Below are positions 1 to 5,464 of a stretch of DNA of 6,496 bases, one piece after another. A program made the translations under genes and the position numbers. Origin of the DNA: Lentisphaeria bacterium (lineage in GTDB: Bacteria > Verrucomicrobiota > Lentisphaeria > JABSQK01 > UBA12247); NCBI GenBank assembly GCA_003477185.1, contig DMTJ01000080.1, forward strand, positions 1 through 6,496, read 5' to 3'. The notes under the pieces are model-generated. The model did no database searches and had not been told where the DNA came from. It saw nothing but the letters and a program-made list of their open reading frames with translations. Every line of letters begins with the position of its first letter. Positions within the stretch are counted from its first letter, which is position 1.

Positions 1-1
1 C

Positions 2-307
2 AGGGGCGCCATGCGCTACATTCAGCACCACTACACTGTTCTTGAAGAACCTGCCAAAGGAGACGCTGGCCTCTTTTATTATTACCTCACCATGGCCAAG
101 GCCCTCAATGCCTATGGCTCAGACACCATTCAGACCCCGCAGGGAGACCGCCTCTGGCGGCAGGAGCTCGTGACGCAGATCATCAGCCTCCAGCGCGAGG
201 ACGGCTCCTGGCTCAACGAGAACGGTCGCTACTTCGAGGCCCTTCCCGAGCTAGTCACGTCCTATGCCATACTCGCCCTGCGCGAAGCATTGGGAGGTCC
301 ATCATGA
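2..307 (+). CDS. Prenyltransferase/squalene-cyclase-repeat protein, C-terminal fragment (5' end outside window)
   Basis: The frame is open to the left edge: three codons (Arg-Gly-Ala) precede the first ATG at 11, so that ATG is probably internal and the real start lies upstream. About 101 residues are visible. Near the end is QREDGSW (residues 61-67 counted from the ATG at 11), followed by a helix ending in TSYAILALREAL. This matches the QxxDGSW repeat and following helix of the alpha/alpha-toroid fold shared by squalene-hopene cyclases and protein prenyltransferase beta subunits. The upstream stretch GDAGLFYYYLTMAKAL looks like the outer helix of the previous repeat. Family assignment rests on these repeats. 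The active-site aspartates of a true terpene cyclase would lie upstream, so catalytic activity and substrate cannot be judged. Its stop overlaps the next start (ATGA, 304-307), suggesting co-transcription with yceD. Confidence 0.72.
   Translation, partial: RGAMRYIQHHYTVLEEPAKGDAGLFYYYLTMAKALNAYGSDTIQTPQGDRLWRQELVTQIISLQREDGSWLNENGRYFEALPELVTSYAILALREALGGPS
292..298 (+). promoter_or_regulatory. Strong ribosome binding site for yceD
   Basis: GGGAGGT lies 5 bases before the ATG at 304, inside the last codons of the preceding gene. It supports the 304 start and shows that the overlapping yceD can recruit ribosomes on its own. Confidence 0.6.
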
Positions 308-786
308 CCACCCCAATTCTCTCTAAAACGCTCCGCATTACCGTCAGTCGCCTCACCGAAGACGGTGAGACCTTTCGTGGCCTCCTCGCCCCCAGCATTC
401 TCGAGCTCAGTCAAGACGAGATGATTCGTGACCTGGAGCCCGTCAGCTATGATCTCCGCTGTGCACTCCTCAGCGAAGGCGCCTTGGTCCAGGGCACCGC
501 TCAGGTGCGCTTTTGTGGAACCTGCGACCGTTGTCTAGGCGCCGTCCCCACAGAAGTCGCGGCCGACGTCTCGCATTTTATCCGGGAGCTCGAGGAAGAG
601 CTAGACCTGCTCGAGCAACTGCGCGAAGACCTGCTCATCGCCTTTCCGTCGAAGAGCCTCTGTGACAACGACTGCAAGGGCCTCTGCGGCACCTGTGGTG
701 TGAATCTGAATCAGAAAGCATGCGACTGTATTCCAATCGTCGACACTGCCGGCGCTTGGTCCGGCCTGGATGGGTTAGACCTGTGA
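304..786 (+). CDS. yceD: YceD family (DUF177) cysteine-rich protein
   Basis: This 160-residue protein belongs to the YceD/DUF177 family, which is linked in bacteria and plastids to 23S rRNA/ribosome biogenesis and usually sits directly upstream of rpmF. Visible signatures are CGTCDRC (Cys71, Cys74, Cys77) and the C-terminal block around residues 120-142, with Cys120, DCKGLCGTCGVNLN (Cys124, Cys128, Cys131), and a final CDC (Cys140, Cys142). These are the family's hallmark cysteine pairs and suggest metal binding, which is an inference. An acidic Glu/Leu-rich helix (about 94-108) lies between the two blocks. The length is normal for the family. The ATG at 304 overlaps the previous stop by 4 bases and has a strong Shine-Dalgarno sequence. 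The protein's TGA overlaps the GTG of plsX, leaving no room for the usual rpmF. Confidence 0.88.
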   Translation: MTTPILSKTLRITVSRLTEDGETFRGLLAPSILELSQDEMIRDLEPVSYDLRCALLSEGALVQGTAQVRFCGTCDRCLGAVPTEVAADVSHFIRELEEELDLLEQLREDLLIAFPSKSLCDNDCKGLCGTCGVNLNQKACDCIPIVDTAGAWSGLDGLDL

Positions 787-1808
787 GAATAGCCCTTGAT
801 GTCATGGGCGGTGATTTCGCCCCAGAGAATAACATTGCTGGTGTGAAGCTTGCTCTCGAGTCTGGCTACGCGGTAGATCGCTACCTGCTCGTGGGCCAGA
901 CCGACCTTCTGGTCGCCTCGCTTAAGGCCTGCGGTCTCTCACCCGATCACGAGAAGCTCGAGATTGTTCATTCTGATTCCGTCGTCGATATGTGTGAGAG
1001 CCCCACGATCGCGCTGCGCAAGAAGAAAGATTCATCCATCGCCGTAGCTGCTAGACTGGTCAAGGATGGCTTGGCTGACGGAGTTGTCAGCGCTGGCAAC
1101 ACAGGTGCTGCCGTCGCCAGCATGGTCGTTCATACCCGTATGGCTGCTGGCATCGAGCGCCCCGCTATTGCCAGCGTCTTTCCCGGGCCCGAAGGCTTCT
1201 TCACCGTCCTCGACATCGGTGCCAACGTCGAATGCAAACCCATCCATCTTGCCCAATACGCAATCCTCGGCGAGACCTACACCAAGGTCGTCCTAGGAAT
1301 CAAGTCTCCCCGCATTGGCCTACTGAACATTGGCGAGGAAGACGACAAGGGCAACGAGCTTGCCAGGGCCACCCGCAAAATGCTGGCGAGCATGCCGATC
1401 AATTTCGTCGGCAACATCGAAGGCAGTGACCTCTTTTTCGACAAGGCTGACGTCGTCGTTTGCGATGGCTTCGTCGGCAACATCGTACTCAAAACCTGCG
1501 AAGGCATGGCCAAAAGCCTGATCGGCTCGCTCAAAATGAGCCTCAACAAGACCACCATTCGCAAAGCCGGCGCTTGGCTGTCCAAGAACGCCTTTGTCGA
1601 GCTCAAAGAAATTCTCGACCATGAAGAGTACGGTGGCGCTCCCCTGATGGGAACCAATGGCATCTGCATCATTGCCCATGGCTCCTCCTCCCCGCGGGCC
1701 ATATGCAATGCTATCCGTATCTCAACGGATATGGTCAACTCCGGATTCAACCAATTGATCGGTGACCGCAGCAGCCTGATCGACTGGACAACACTTACTG
1801 ACGCATGA
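783..1808 (+). CDS. plsX: Phosphate acyltransferase PlsX
   Basis: PlsX converts acyl-ACP and inorganic phosphate to acyl-phosphate, the acyl donor for PlsY in the first step of phospholipid synthesis. It is a peripheral membrane enzyme. I place the start at GTG 783, not at the in-frame ATG 720, because translation from 783 begins exactly at the conserved MRIALDVMGGDFAP. The extra 21 residues from 720 would lie inside yceD and resemble nothing in the family. The product is 341 residues, which is typical. Visible blocks are RKKKDSS (80-85), VSAGNTGAA (102-110), DIGANVECKP (144-153), GLLNIGEEDDKG (179-190), NIEGSDLF (211-218), VCDGFVGNI (226-234) and EYGGAPLMGTNG (282-293). The GTGA overlap (783-786) and weak Shine-Dalgarno point to translational coupling with yceD. 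Confidence 0.96.
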   Translation: MRIALDVMGGDFAPENNIAGVKLALESGYAVDRYLLVGQTDLLVASLKACGLSPDHEKLEIVHSDSVVDMCESPTIALRKKKDSSIAVAARLVKDGLADGVVSAGNTGAAVASMVVHTRMAAGIERPAIASVFPGPEGFFTVLDIGANVECKPIHLAQYAILGETYTKVVLGIKSPRIGLLNIGEEDDKGNELARATRKMLASMPINFVGNIEGSDLFFDKADVVVCDGFVGNIVLKTCEGMAKSLIGSLKMSLNKTTIRKAGAWLSKNAFVELKEILDHEEYGGAPLMGTNGICIIAHGSSSPRAICNAIRISTDMVNSGFNQLIGDRSSLIDWTTLTDA

Positions 1809-1817
1809 ATAAAACCC

Positions 1818-1821
1818 AGGA
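1818..1821 (+). promoter_or_regulatory. Ribosome binding site for fabH
   Basis: AGGA lies 9 bases before the ATG at 1831, in the 22-base gap after plsX. This is usual spacing, and it fits the first residues of the FabH homology. Confidence 0.5.
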
Positions 1822-1830
1822 CATTTAGCC

Positions 1831-2820
1831 ATGGAAGCAATCGGCGTGCGCATCACCGGCACCGGCTCCTATCTCCCCGAGCGAGTCGTAACCAATAAAG
1901 AGCTCGAAACCATCGTCGACACCACCGATGACTGGATTCGGACCCGAACAGGCATCGAGCAACGTCACTTCGCGGCAGACGATGAGCCCACCAGCGCTCT
2001 CGGCGCCGCTGCCGCCGAGCGCGCGCTTGATGCCGCGGGCATGACTCCCGAAGAAGTAGAGCTCATCATCGTAGCCACGATCACCCCGGATAAAATCTTT
2101 CCCAACACCGCCTGCTTCGTCCAGCAGCGCATCGGTGCCGTAAATGCCACCTGCTTCTCCGTAGAAGCAGCCTGTTCGGGCTTTCTCTACATCCTGGACA
2201 TCGGCGCCGCCCTGATTCGTTCCGGTATGGTGCGTAATGCCCTGATCATTGGTGCCGAGAAGCTATCCTCCATCATGAACTGGGATGACCGCAGCACCTG
2301 CGTCCTCTTCGGTGACGGAGCCGGTGCTGCAGTTCTTCAAGCCTGTGCGCCAGACCAGAACCACTACCTTAGCTCCAAGATGGGAAGCGACGGTGCCCAT
2401 ACTGACATCCTGCATATCCCCGCAGGCGGCTCTGCCTACCCGATCTGCCAGGAAGTCATCGACCAGAAGCTGCACTACCTCGCCATGTCCGGCCAGGAAG
2501 TCTTCAAGCTTGCCGTCAACACCATGGCCAGCGCCGCACTCGAGGCCCTTGCCCACAGCCCCATCGACATCGACCAGGTCCGCTGGCTCGTGCCCCATCA
2601 GGCTAACGTCCGTATCATCAACAGCGTGGCCAAGCGCCTGCGGCTCCCCGAAGACCGGGCCTACATCAACCTGCCAAAGTATGGCAACACCTCAGCGGCT
2701 ACCATTCCTATCGCCCTCGATGAACTGGTGCGCAACGACCTCGTAAAACAAGACGACTATCTCCTGCTGGTCGCGTTCGGAGCTGGCCTCACCTGGGGCG
2801 CCAGCCTCATTCAATGGTAA
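1831..2820 (+). CDS. fabH: Beta-ketoacyl-ACP synthase III (FabH)
   Basis: FabH condenses a short acyl-CoA primer (commonly acetyl-CoA) with malonyl-ACP to start type II fatty acid synthesis in the cytoplasm. The 329-residue product has the full thiolase-fold signature. Conserved DDWIRTRTGIEQRH is at 33-46. The catalytic triad is Cys115 in VEAACSGFLYIL, His256 in VPHQAN, and Asn286 in YGNTSAA. FGDGAGAAVL is at 160-169 and the C-terminal GAGLTWGA at 318-325. Length and motif spacing match bacterial FabH, so no truncation is suspected. The start is supported by a Shine-Dalgarno at 1818. The gene lies 22 bases after plsX and 15 bases before fabG, the standard neighbourhood. Primer preference (acetyl versus branched-chain) cannot be read from these motifs. 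Confidence 0.97.
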   Translation: MEAIGVRITGTGSYLPERVVTNKELETIVDTTDDWIRTRTGIEQRHFAADDEPTSALGAAAAERALDAAGMTPEEVELIIVATITPDKIFPNTACFVQQRIGAVNATCFSVEAACSGFLYILDIGAALIRSGMVRNALIIGAEKLSSIMNWDDRSTCVLFGDGAGAAVLQACAPDQNHYLSSKMGSDGAHTDILHIPAGGSAYPICQEVIDQKLHYLAMSGQEVFKLAVNTMASAALEALAHSPIDIDQVRWLVPHQANVRIINSVAKRLRLPEDRAYINLPKYGNTSAATIPIALDELVRNDLVKQDDYLLLVAFGAGLTWGASLIQW

Positions 2821-2823
2821 TTT

Positions 2824-2828
2824 AGGAG
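2824..2828 (+). promoter_or_regulatory. Ribosome binding site for fabG
   Basis: AGGAG lies 7 bases before the ATG at 2836, in the 15-base gap after fabH. It is one of the best Shine-Dalgarno sites in the operon and supports the 2836 start. Confidence 0.6.
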
Positions 2829-2835
2829 TCTCACC

Positions 2836-3579
2836 ATGGACCTCACAGATCAAGTCGCAATCGTTACCGGCGGTTCCCGCGGTATCGGCAAAGGAATCGC
2901 ACGCTCGCTCGCAGCCCAGGGCGCCCGCGTCATCATCGTCAGCGTTCGACCCGAACCAGCCCAAGCGGCCATCGACGAGCTTGCTGTCGACGGCCTCACC
3001 ATCGAGAGTCATCTTGCCAACGTTGCGGAGTCCGCAGAAATCGACGCTATGGTCAAGCAGATCAGCAAGAGCCACGGCCGCATCGACATCCTCGTGAACA
3101 ATGCCGGCGTCACCCGCGACAACCTGCTCGTGCGTCTCAAGCAGGACGACTGGGACACCGTCATGAACATCAATCTGCGCGGTGCCTTCAACTGTATCAA
3201 AGCAGTCAGCCGGCCCATGATGAAAGCCCGCAGCGGTCGCATCGTCAACATTTCCTCTATCGTCGGCCTCACCGGCAATGCTGGCCAGGCGAACTACTCC
3301 GCCTCCAAGGCTGGTCTCATCGGCCTCGGCAAGGCTGCTGCCAAGGAGCTTGCTGCGCGGAACATCACCGTGAACACCGTGGCCCCCGGCTACATCGCCA
3401 CCGAGATGACCGACGAACTCACCGACGAACAGCGCGAGGCCTTCCTCACCCACATCCCGCTGGCCCGTCCTGGCAGTCCCGAAGACATCGCTGCTGCCGT
3501 CTCCTTTCTCGTCTCACCTGCCGCCTCCTACATCACCGGTCAAACCCTGACCGTCGATGGCGGCATGGTCATGCAGTAG
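2836..3579 (+). CDS. fabG: 3-oxoacyl-ACP reductase (FabG)
   Basis: FabG performs the NADPH-dependent reduction of 3-oxoacyl-ACP to 3-hydroxyacyl-ACP in each round of fatty acid elongation. The 247-residue product is a classical short-chain dehydrogenase. The nucleotide-binding TGGSRGIG is at 11-18 and NNAG at 88-91. The tetrad is Asn113, Ser141 (in VNISSIVG), Tyr154 and Lys158 (in QANYSASK). PGYIATEMT is at 184-192 and the C-terminal TGQTLTVDGGMVM is typical of FabG rather than a general SDR. Location directly after fabH supports the assignment. fabD, which often lies between the two, is absent. The codons for residues 64-67 contain one copy of the dispersed palindromic word (3024-3036). The gene ends 10 bases before bioD. 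Confidence 0.95.
   Translation: MDLTDQVAIVTGGSRGIGKGIARSLAAQGARVIIVSVRPEPAQAAIDELAVDGLTIESHLANVAESAEIDAMVKQISKSHGRIDILVNNAGVTRDNLLVRLKQDDWDTVMNINLRGAFNCIKAVSRPMMKARSGRIVNISSIVGLTGNAGQANYSASKAGLIGLGKAAAKELAARNITVNTVAPGYIATEMTDELTDEQREAFLTHIPLARPGSPEDIAAAVSFLVSPAASYITGQTLTVDGGMVMQ
3024..3036 (+). repeat. Dispersed palindromic word, copy 1 (one mismatch)
   Basis: TGCGGAGTCCGCA differs by one base from TGCGGAGTTCGCA. Only its central base breaks perfect two-fold symmetry. It lies in fabG, encoding Ala-Glu-Ser-Ala (64-67). Confidence 0.5.
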
Positions 3580-3589
3580 CAGATACGCC

Positions 3590-4324
3590 ATGCCCCAACC
3601 AGGGCTGTTCATTACCGCCACCGACACCGAAGTCGGAAAGACCATCCTTACCGGTGGCATAGTCGGCTGCCTGCGTGAAGACGGTCTGGATCTTGGCATC
3701 TGGAAGCCCGTGCAATCTGGTGCGCTTTGTGGCCAGCCAGACGCCGACAGTGCCAGACTCAAGGCCCTCTCCGGTGTTCCGGACGCGGAGTCCGCAATTT
3801 GCCCGTACAGCCTGCCGCACGCCGTCACCCCCGACCTCGCGGCGCGGCTCGAGGGGCGCGAACTCACCCTGCCCGCCCTGCTCGCCGGCCGCGACGCCCT
3901 GCCCTATCAGCGACTCCTCGTCGAAGGCGCTGGCGGCCTCTTCGCCCCCATCGCCCATGAAACCACAGTTGCGGACCTCGCAGCTACCCTCCAGCTGCCC
4001 CTGCTCATCATCGCCCCAGCCGGTCTGGGCGCCATCAACCACACCGTCATGACCGTCCGCTGTGCCCGGCAGCTCGGCCTCACCGTCGCTGGCATCATCT
4101 TCAACCGCTACACCGGGCCCCTTCCCCCGGCTCGCACCATGGACCAGCTTTTGCGGAGTTCGCAACGCACACAGCCAGAGGCCAGCAACCCGCTCTACGT
4201 CCAGGCCCTCACCCAGTGCCCCATCCTCGGCTACCTGCCCGAGCTGAGCGATCTCAGCCCCACTGCAGTGCGTGCCGCCATCCGCCAGCACATCGACCTC
4301 GCCACCATCCGAGCCGCCCTGTGA
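3590..4324 (+). CDS. bioD: ATP-dependent dethiobiotin synthetase (BioD)
   Basis: BioD closes the ureido ring of dethiobiotin from 7,8-diaminopelargonate, CO2 and ATP, the penultimate step of biotin synthesis. I choose ATG 3590, just after the fabG stop, over the in-frame ATG 3557 inside fabG: from 3590 the protein starts MPQPGLFITATDTEVGKT, placing the P-loop (TDTEVGKT, 11-18, Lys17) at its usual N-terminal position. KPVQSG (39-44) and VEGAGGLFAPI (111-121, Glu112) are the other family signatures. At 244 residues the length is slightly above the usual 220-240. The variable linker around 188-192 (LRSSQ) holds a perfect copy of the dispersed palindromic word. The ribosome site is weak. No other bio gene is in view. 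The gene's TGA overlaps the hemW GTG. Confidence 0.93.
   Translation: MPQPGLFITATDTEVGKTILTGGIVGCLREDGLDLGIWKPVQSGALCGQPDADSARLKALSGVPDAESAICPYSLPHAVTPDLAARLEGRELTLPALLAGRDALPYQRLLVEGAGGLFAPIAHETTVADLAATLQLPLLIIAPAGLGAINHTVMTVRCARQLGLTVAGIIFNRYTGPLPPARTMDQLLRSSQRTQPEASNPLYVQALTQCPILGYLPELSDLSPTAVRAAIRQHIDLATIRAAL
3784..3796 (+). repeat. Dispersed palindromic word, copy 2 (two mismatches)
   Basis: CGCGGAGTCCGCA matches the core word at 11 of 13 positions. Its inner GCGGA-G-TCCGC is a perfect dyad around one central base. It lies in bioD, encoding Ala-Glu-Ser-Ala (66-69). Confidence 0.4.
3970..3982 (+). repeat. Dispersed palindromic word, copy 3 (two mismatches)
   Basis: TGCGGACCTCGCA matches the core word at 11 of 13 positions, with changes only in the centre. 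It lies in bioD, encoding Ala-Asp-Leu-Ala (128-131). This is the weakest member of the set. Confidence 0.25.
4151..4165 (+). repeat. Dispersed palindromic word, copy 4 (exact, extended)
   Basis: TTGCGGAGTTCGCAA carries the exact 13-base word with an extra T/A pair on its flanks. It lies in a variable part of bioD and is read in a different codon phase from the other copies (Leu-Arg-Ser-Ser-Gln, 188-192), so amino-acid constraint does not explain it. Confidence 0.6.
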
Positions 4325-5424
4325 CCCAGCCCTTCGCCTCCCTCTACGTCCACGTCCCCTTCTGCGCCGTGCGCTGCGACTACTGCGCCTTCTACACCCT
4401 GGCTGGTGGCAGCGACATCCAGCGCGAGCGCTACCTCCAGCGCGTGGACGCCGAATTTGCGGAGTTCGCCCCGCAGGCAGTGCCGCTCGACGCTATCTTT
4501 GTCGGTGGTGGCACCCCCACCCACCTCACCGTCAGCGAACTCCAGCGCTTCCTGCGCCAGATTCACACCCACTTCACCCTCGCCGCCGACTGCGAATTCA
4601 CCATGGAGGGCAACCCCCTCTCGCTCACGCCCGACCGCCTCAAGATCATGCAGGACCACGGCGTCAACCGCATCTCCCTTGGTGTCGAGAGCCTCAACGA
4701 CCGCACCCGCAAGGCCCTCGGGCGACCCGGCGCAGCCAAGCTCGTCCGCAAAGCAGTCGAGCGCATTCGCAGTGCGAACTTCGCACACATGAATTGCGAC
4801 CTCATCTACGGCGCCCAGGACCAAACCCTAGCCGAATGGGCTGCCGACGTTGCTGCAGTTGCGGAGTTCGCACCCGACCACGTCTCCATGTACGCGCTCT
4901 CGATCGAGCCCTTCACGCCGCTTGCTGATCGCGGCGCAGAGGCGGCAGACGATGACCGCATGGCCGACTTCTGGACGCACGGCGTCGAAGCCTTGGCCGC
5001 CATCGACCTCCAGCTCTACGAGATCTCCAACCTCGCCCTTCCCGGCGCGGAGTGTCGCCACAACGTCGACATCTGGCGTGGCGGCAGCTTCGCTGGCGCT
5101 GGCCCCAGTGCCTGTTGGTTCGACGGGGAGACTCGTTGGCGCAATCTCCCCGACCTCGCCCGCTGGTTAGCCGCTGAGCACCCCGAGGCAGATACCATCT
5201 CAACGCGCGACCGAGCCCACGAGATTCTCTGCACCGGCCTGCGCCTAGTCGGAGGCTGGGAGCGCGATGCCTTTCACCAGCGCACCGGCTTCACAGTCGC
5301 CGAGCTGCTGCCCGACAGCGCCTCAGCCTTGGTCGACCACGGCCTGCTCGAACTCAGCCACACGCATATTGCGATCCCCGCCCAAAAGCTCCTGCTCCAC
5401 CAAGGCATTTGTCGCGAGCTCTGA
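4321..5424 (+). CDS. hemW: HemW-like radical SAM protein (heme chaperone, HemN-related)
   Basis: HemW proteins are radical-SAM relatives of the oxygen-independent coproporphyrinogen oxidase HemN, thought to insert heme into target proteins such as respiratory enzymes. I start at GTG 4321, which overlaps the bioD stop (GTGA) and gives MTQPFASLYVHVPFC. The open frame upstream to 4216 is a bioD shadow. The product is 367 residues, normal for HemW. The 4Fe-4S motif CAVRCDYC has Cys15, Cys19 and Cys22, with no fourth cysteine two residues later, which separates it from HemN. Other blocks are FVGGGTP (60-66), EGNP (96-99), NRISLGVES (116-124), DLIYG (160-164), HVSMYALSIEP (187-197), YEISNLALPG (233-242) and RHNVDIW (246-252). 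The last usually reads HNxxYW, so Ile replaces Tyr here. Third positions are strongly C-rich, as in bioD. Confidence 0.92.
   Translation: MTQPFASLYVHVPFCAVRCDYCAFYTLAGGSDIQRERYLQRVDAEFAEFAPQAVPLDAIFVGGGTPTHLTVSELQRFLRQIHTHFTLAADCEFTMEGNPLSLTPDRLKIMQDHGVNRISLGVESLNDRTRKALGRPGAAKLVRKAVERIRSANFAHMNCDLIYGAQDQTLAEWAADVAAVAEFAPDHVSMYALSIEPFTPLADRGAEAADDDRMADFWTHGVEALAAIDLQLYEISNLALPGAECRHNVDIWRGGSFAGAGPSACWFDGETRWRNLPDLARWLAAEHPEADTISTRDRAHEILCTGLRLVGGWERDAFHQRTGFTVAELLPDSASALVDHGLLELSHTHIAIPAQKLLLHQGICREL
4458..4470 (+). repeat. Dispersed palindromic word, copy 5 (one mismatch)
   Basis: TGCGGAGTTCGCC differs from the core word only at the last base. It lies in hemW, encoding Ala-Glu-Phe-Ala (47-50). 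Confidence 0.5.
4773..4785 (-). repeat. Dispersed palindromic word, copy 6 (inverted, one mismatch)
   Basis: The plus strand reads TGCGAACTTCGCA. Its complement, TGCGAAGTTCGCA, differs by one base from the core word. Except for the central base it is a perfect palindrome. It lies in hemW, encoding Ala-Asn-Phe-Ala (152-155). Confidence 0.5.
4860..4872 (+). repeat. Dispersed palindromic word, copy 7 (exact)
   Basis: TGCGGAGTTCGCA is identical to the core of copy 4. It lies in hemW, encoding Ala-Glu-Phe-Ala (181-184), followed by Pro as in copy 5, so hemW contains the peptide AEFAP twice. Confidence 0.6.
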
Positions 5425-5464
5425 CCCGCATTGTGACTCGGTACCTTTGATTGGGGAGGCTGAT
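5425..5464. other. Convergent intergenic junction without a clear terminator
   Basis: These 40 bases separate the stop of hemW from the stop of the minus-strand glycosyltransferase. I see no stable GC-rich hairpin followed by a T-run on either strand. The only small stem (GGCT/AGCC, 5458-5470) reaches into the end of the minus-strand gene and is too weak to call. Termination may be factor-dependent or lie beyond the stops. Confidence 0.5.

Noticed and set aside
720..782. Upstream ATG extension of plsX
   Set aside because: The 21 added residues overlap yceD and are Arg-rich with no family similarity. GTG 783 begins exactly at the conserved PlsX N-terminus.
3280..3300. GCGAACTACTCCGC in fabG, resembling the inverted word with a three-base insertion
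   Set aside because: It encodes the conserved catalytic Ala-Asn-Tyr-Ser-Ala of FabG, so protein constraint explains it.
2692..3453. Long minus-strand open frame (253 codons) opposite fabH/fabG
   Set aside because: It runs antisense to clear fabH and fabG, has low-complexity Gly/Asp/Val composition and no recognisable motif. C-ending codons on the plus strand keep the opposite frame free of stops.
4243..4258. Perfect stem GCTGAG-CGAT-CTCAGC near the end of bioD
   Set aside because: It is a 6-base-pair hairpin inside coding sequence, with no following T-run, and the downstream gene overlaps. It is unlikely to be a terminator, and one copy is not a repeat.
4216..4320. Upstream ATG extension of hemW
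   Set aside because: These codons lie in bioD in another frame and give a Pro/Arg/His-rich stretch. GTG 4321 starts just before the conserved YVHVPFC block.
3569..4824. Two overlapping minus-strand open frames (240 and 197 codons) opposite bioD/hemW
   Set aside because: They are antisense shadows in GC-rich, third-position-C-biased genes, with no family motifs, and they overlap confident plus-strand genes.
5046..5058. Possible eighth copy of the palindromic word (GCGCGGAGTGTCGCC region)
   Set aside because: It needs an inserted base and loses symmetry, so it is not counted. Similar partial matches such as GCGAACTCC near 4535 were also left out.
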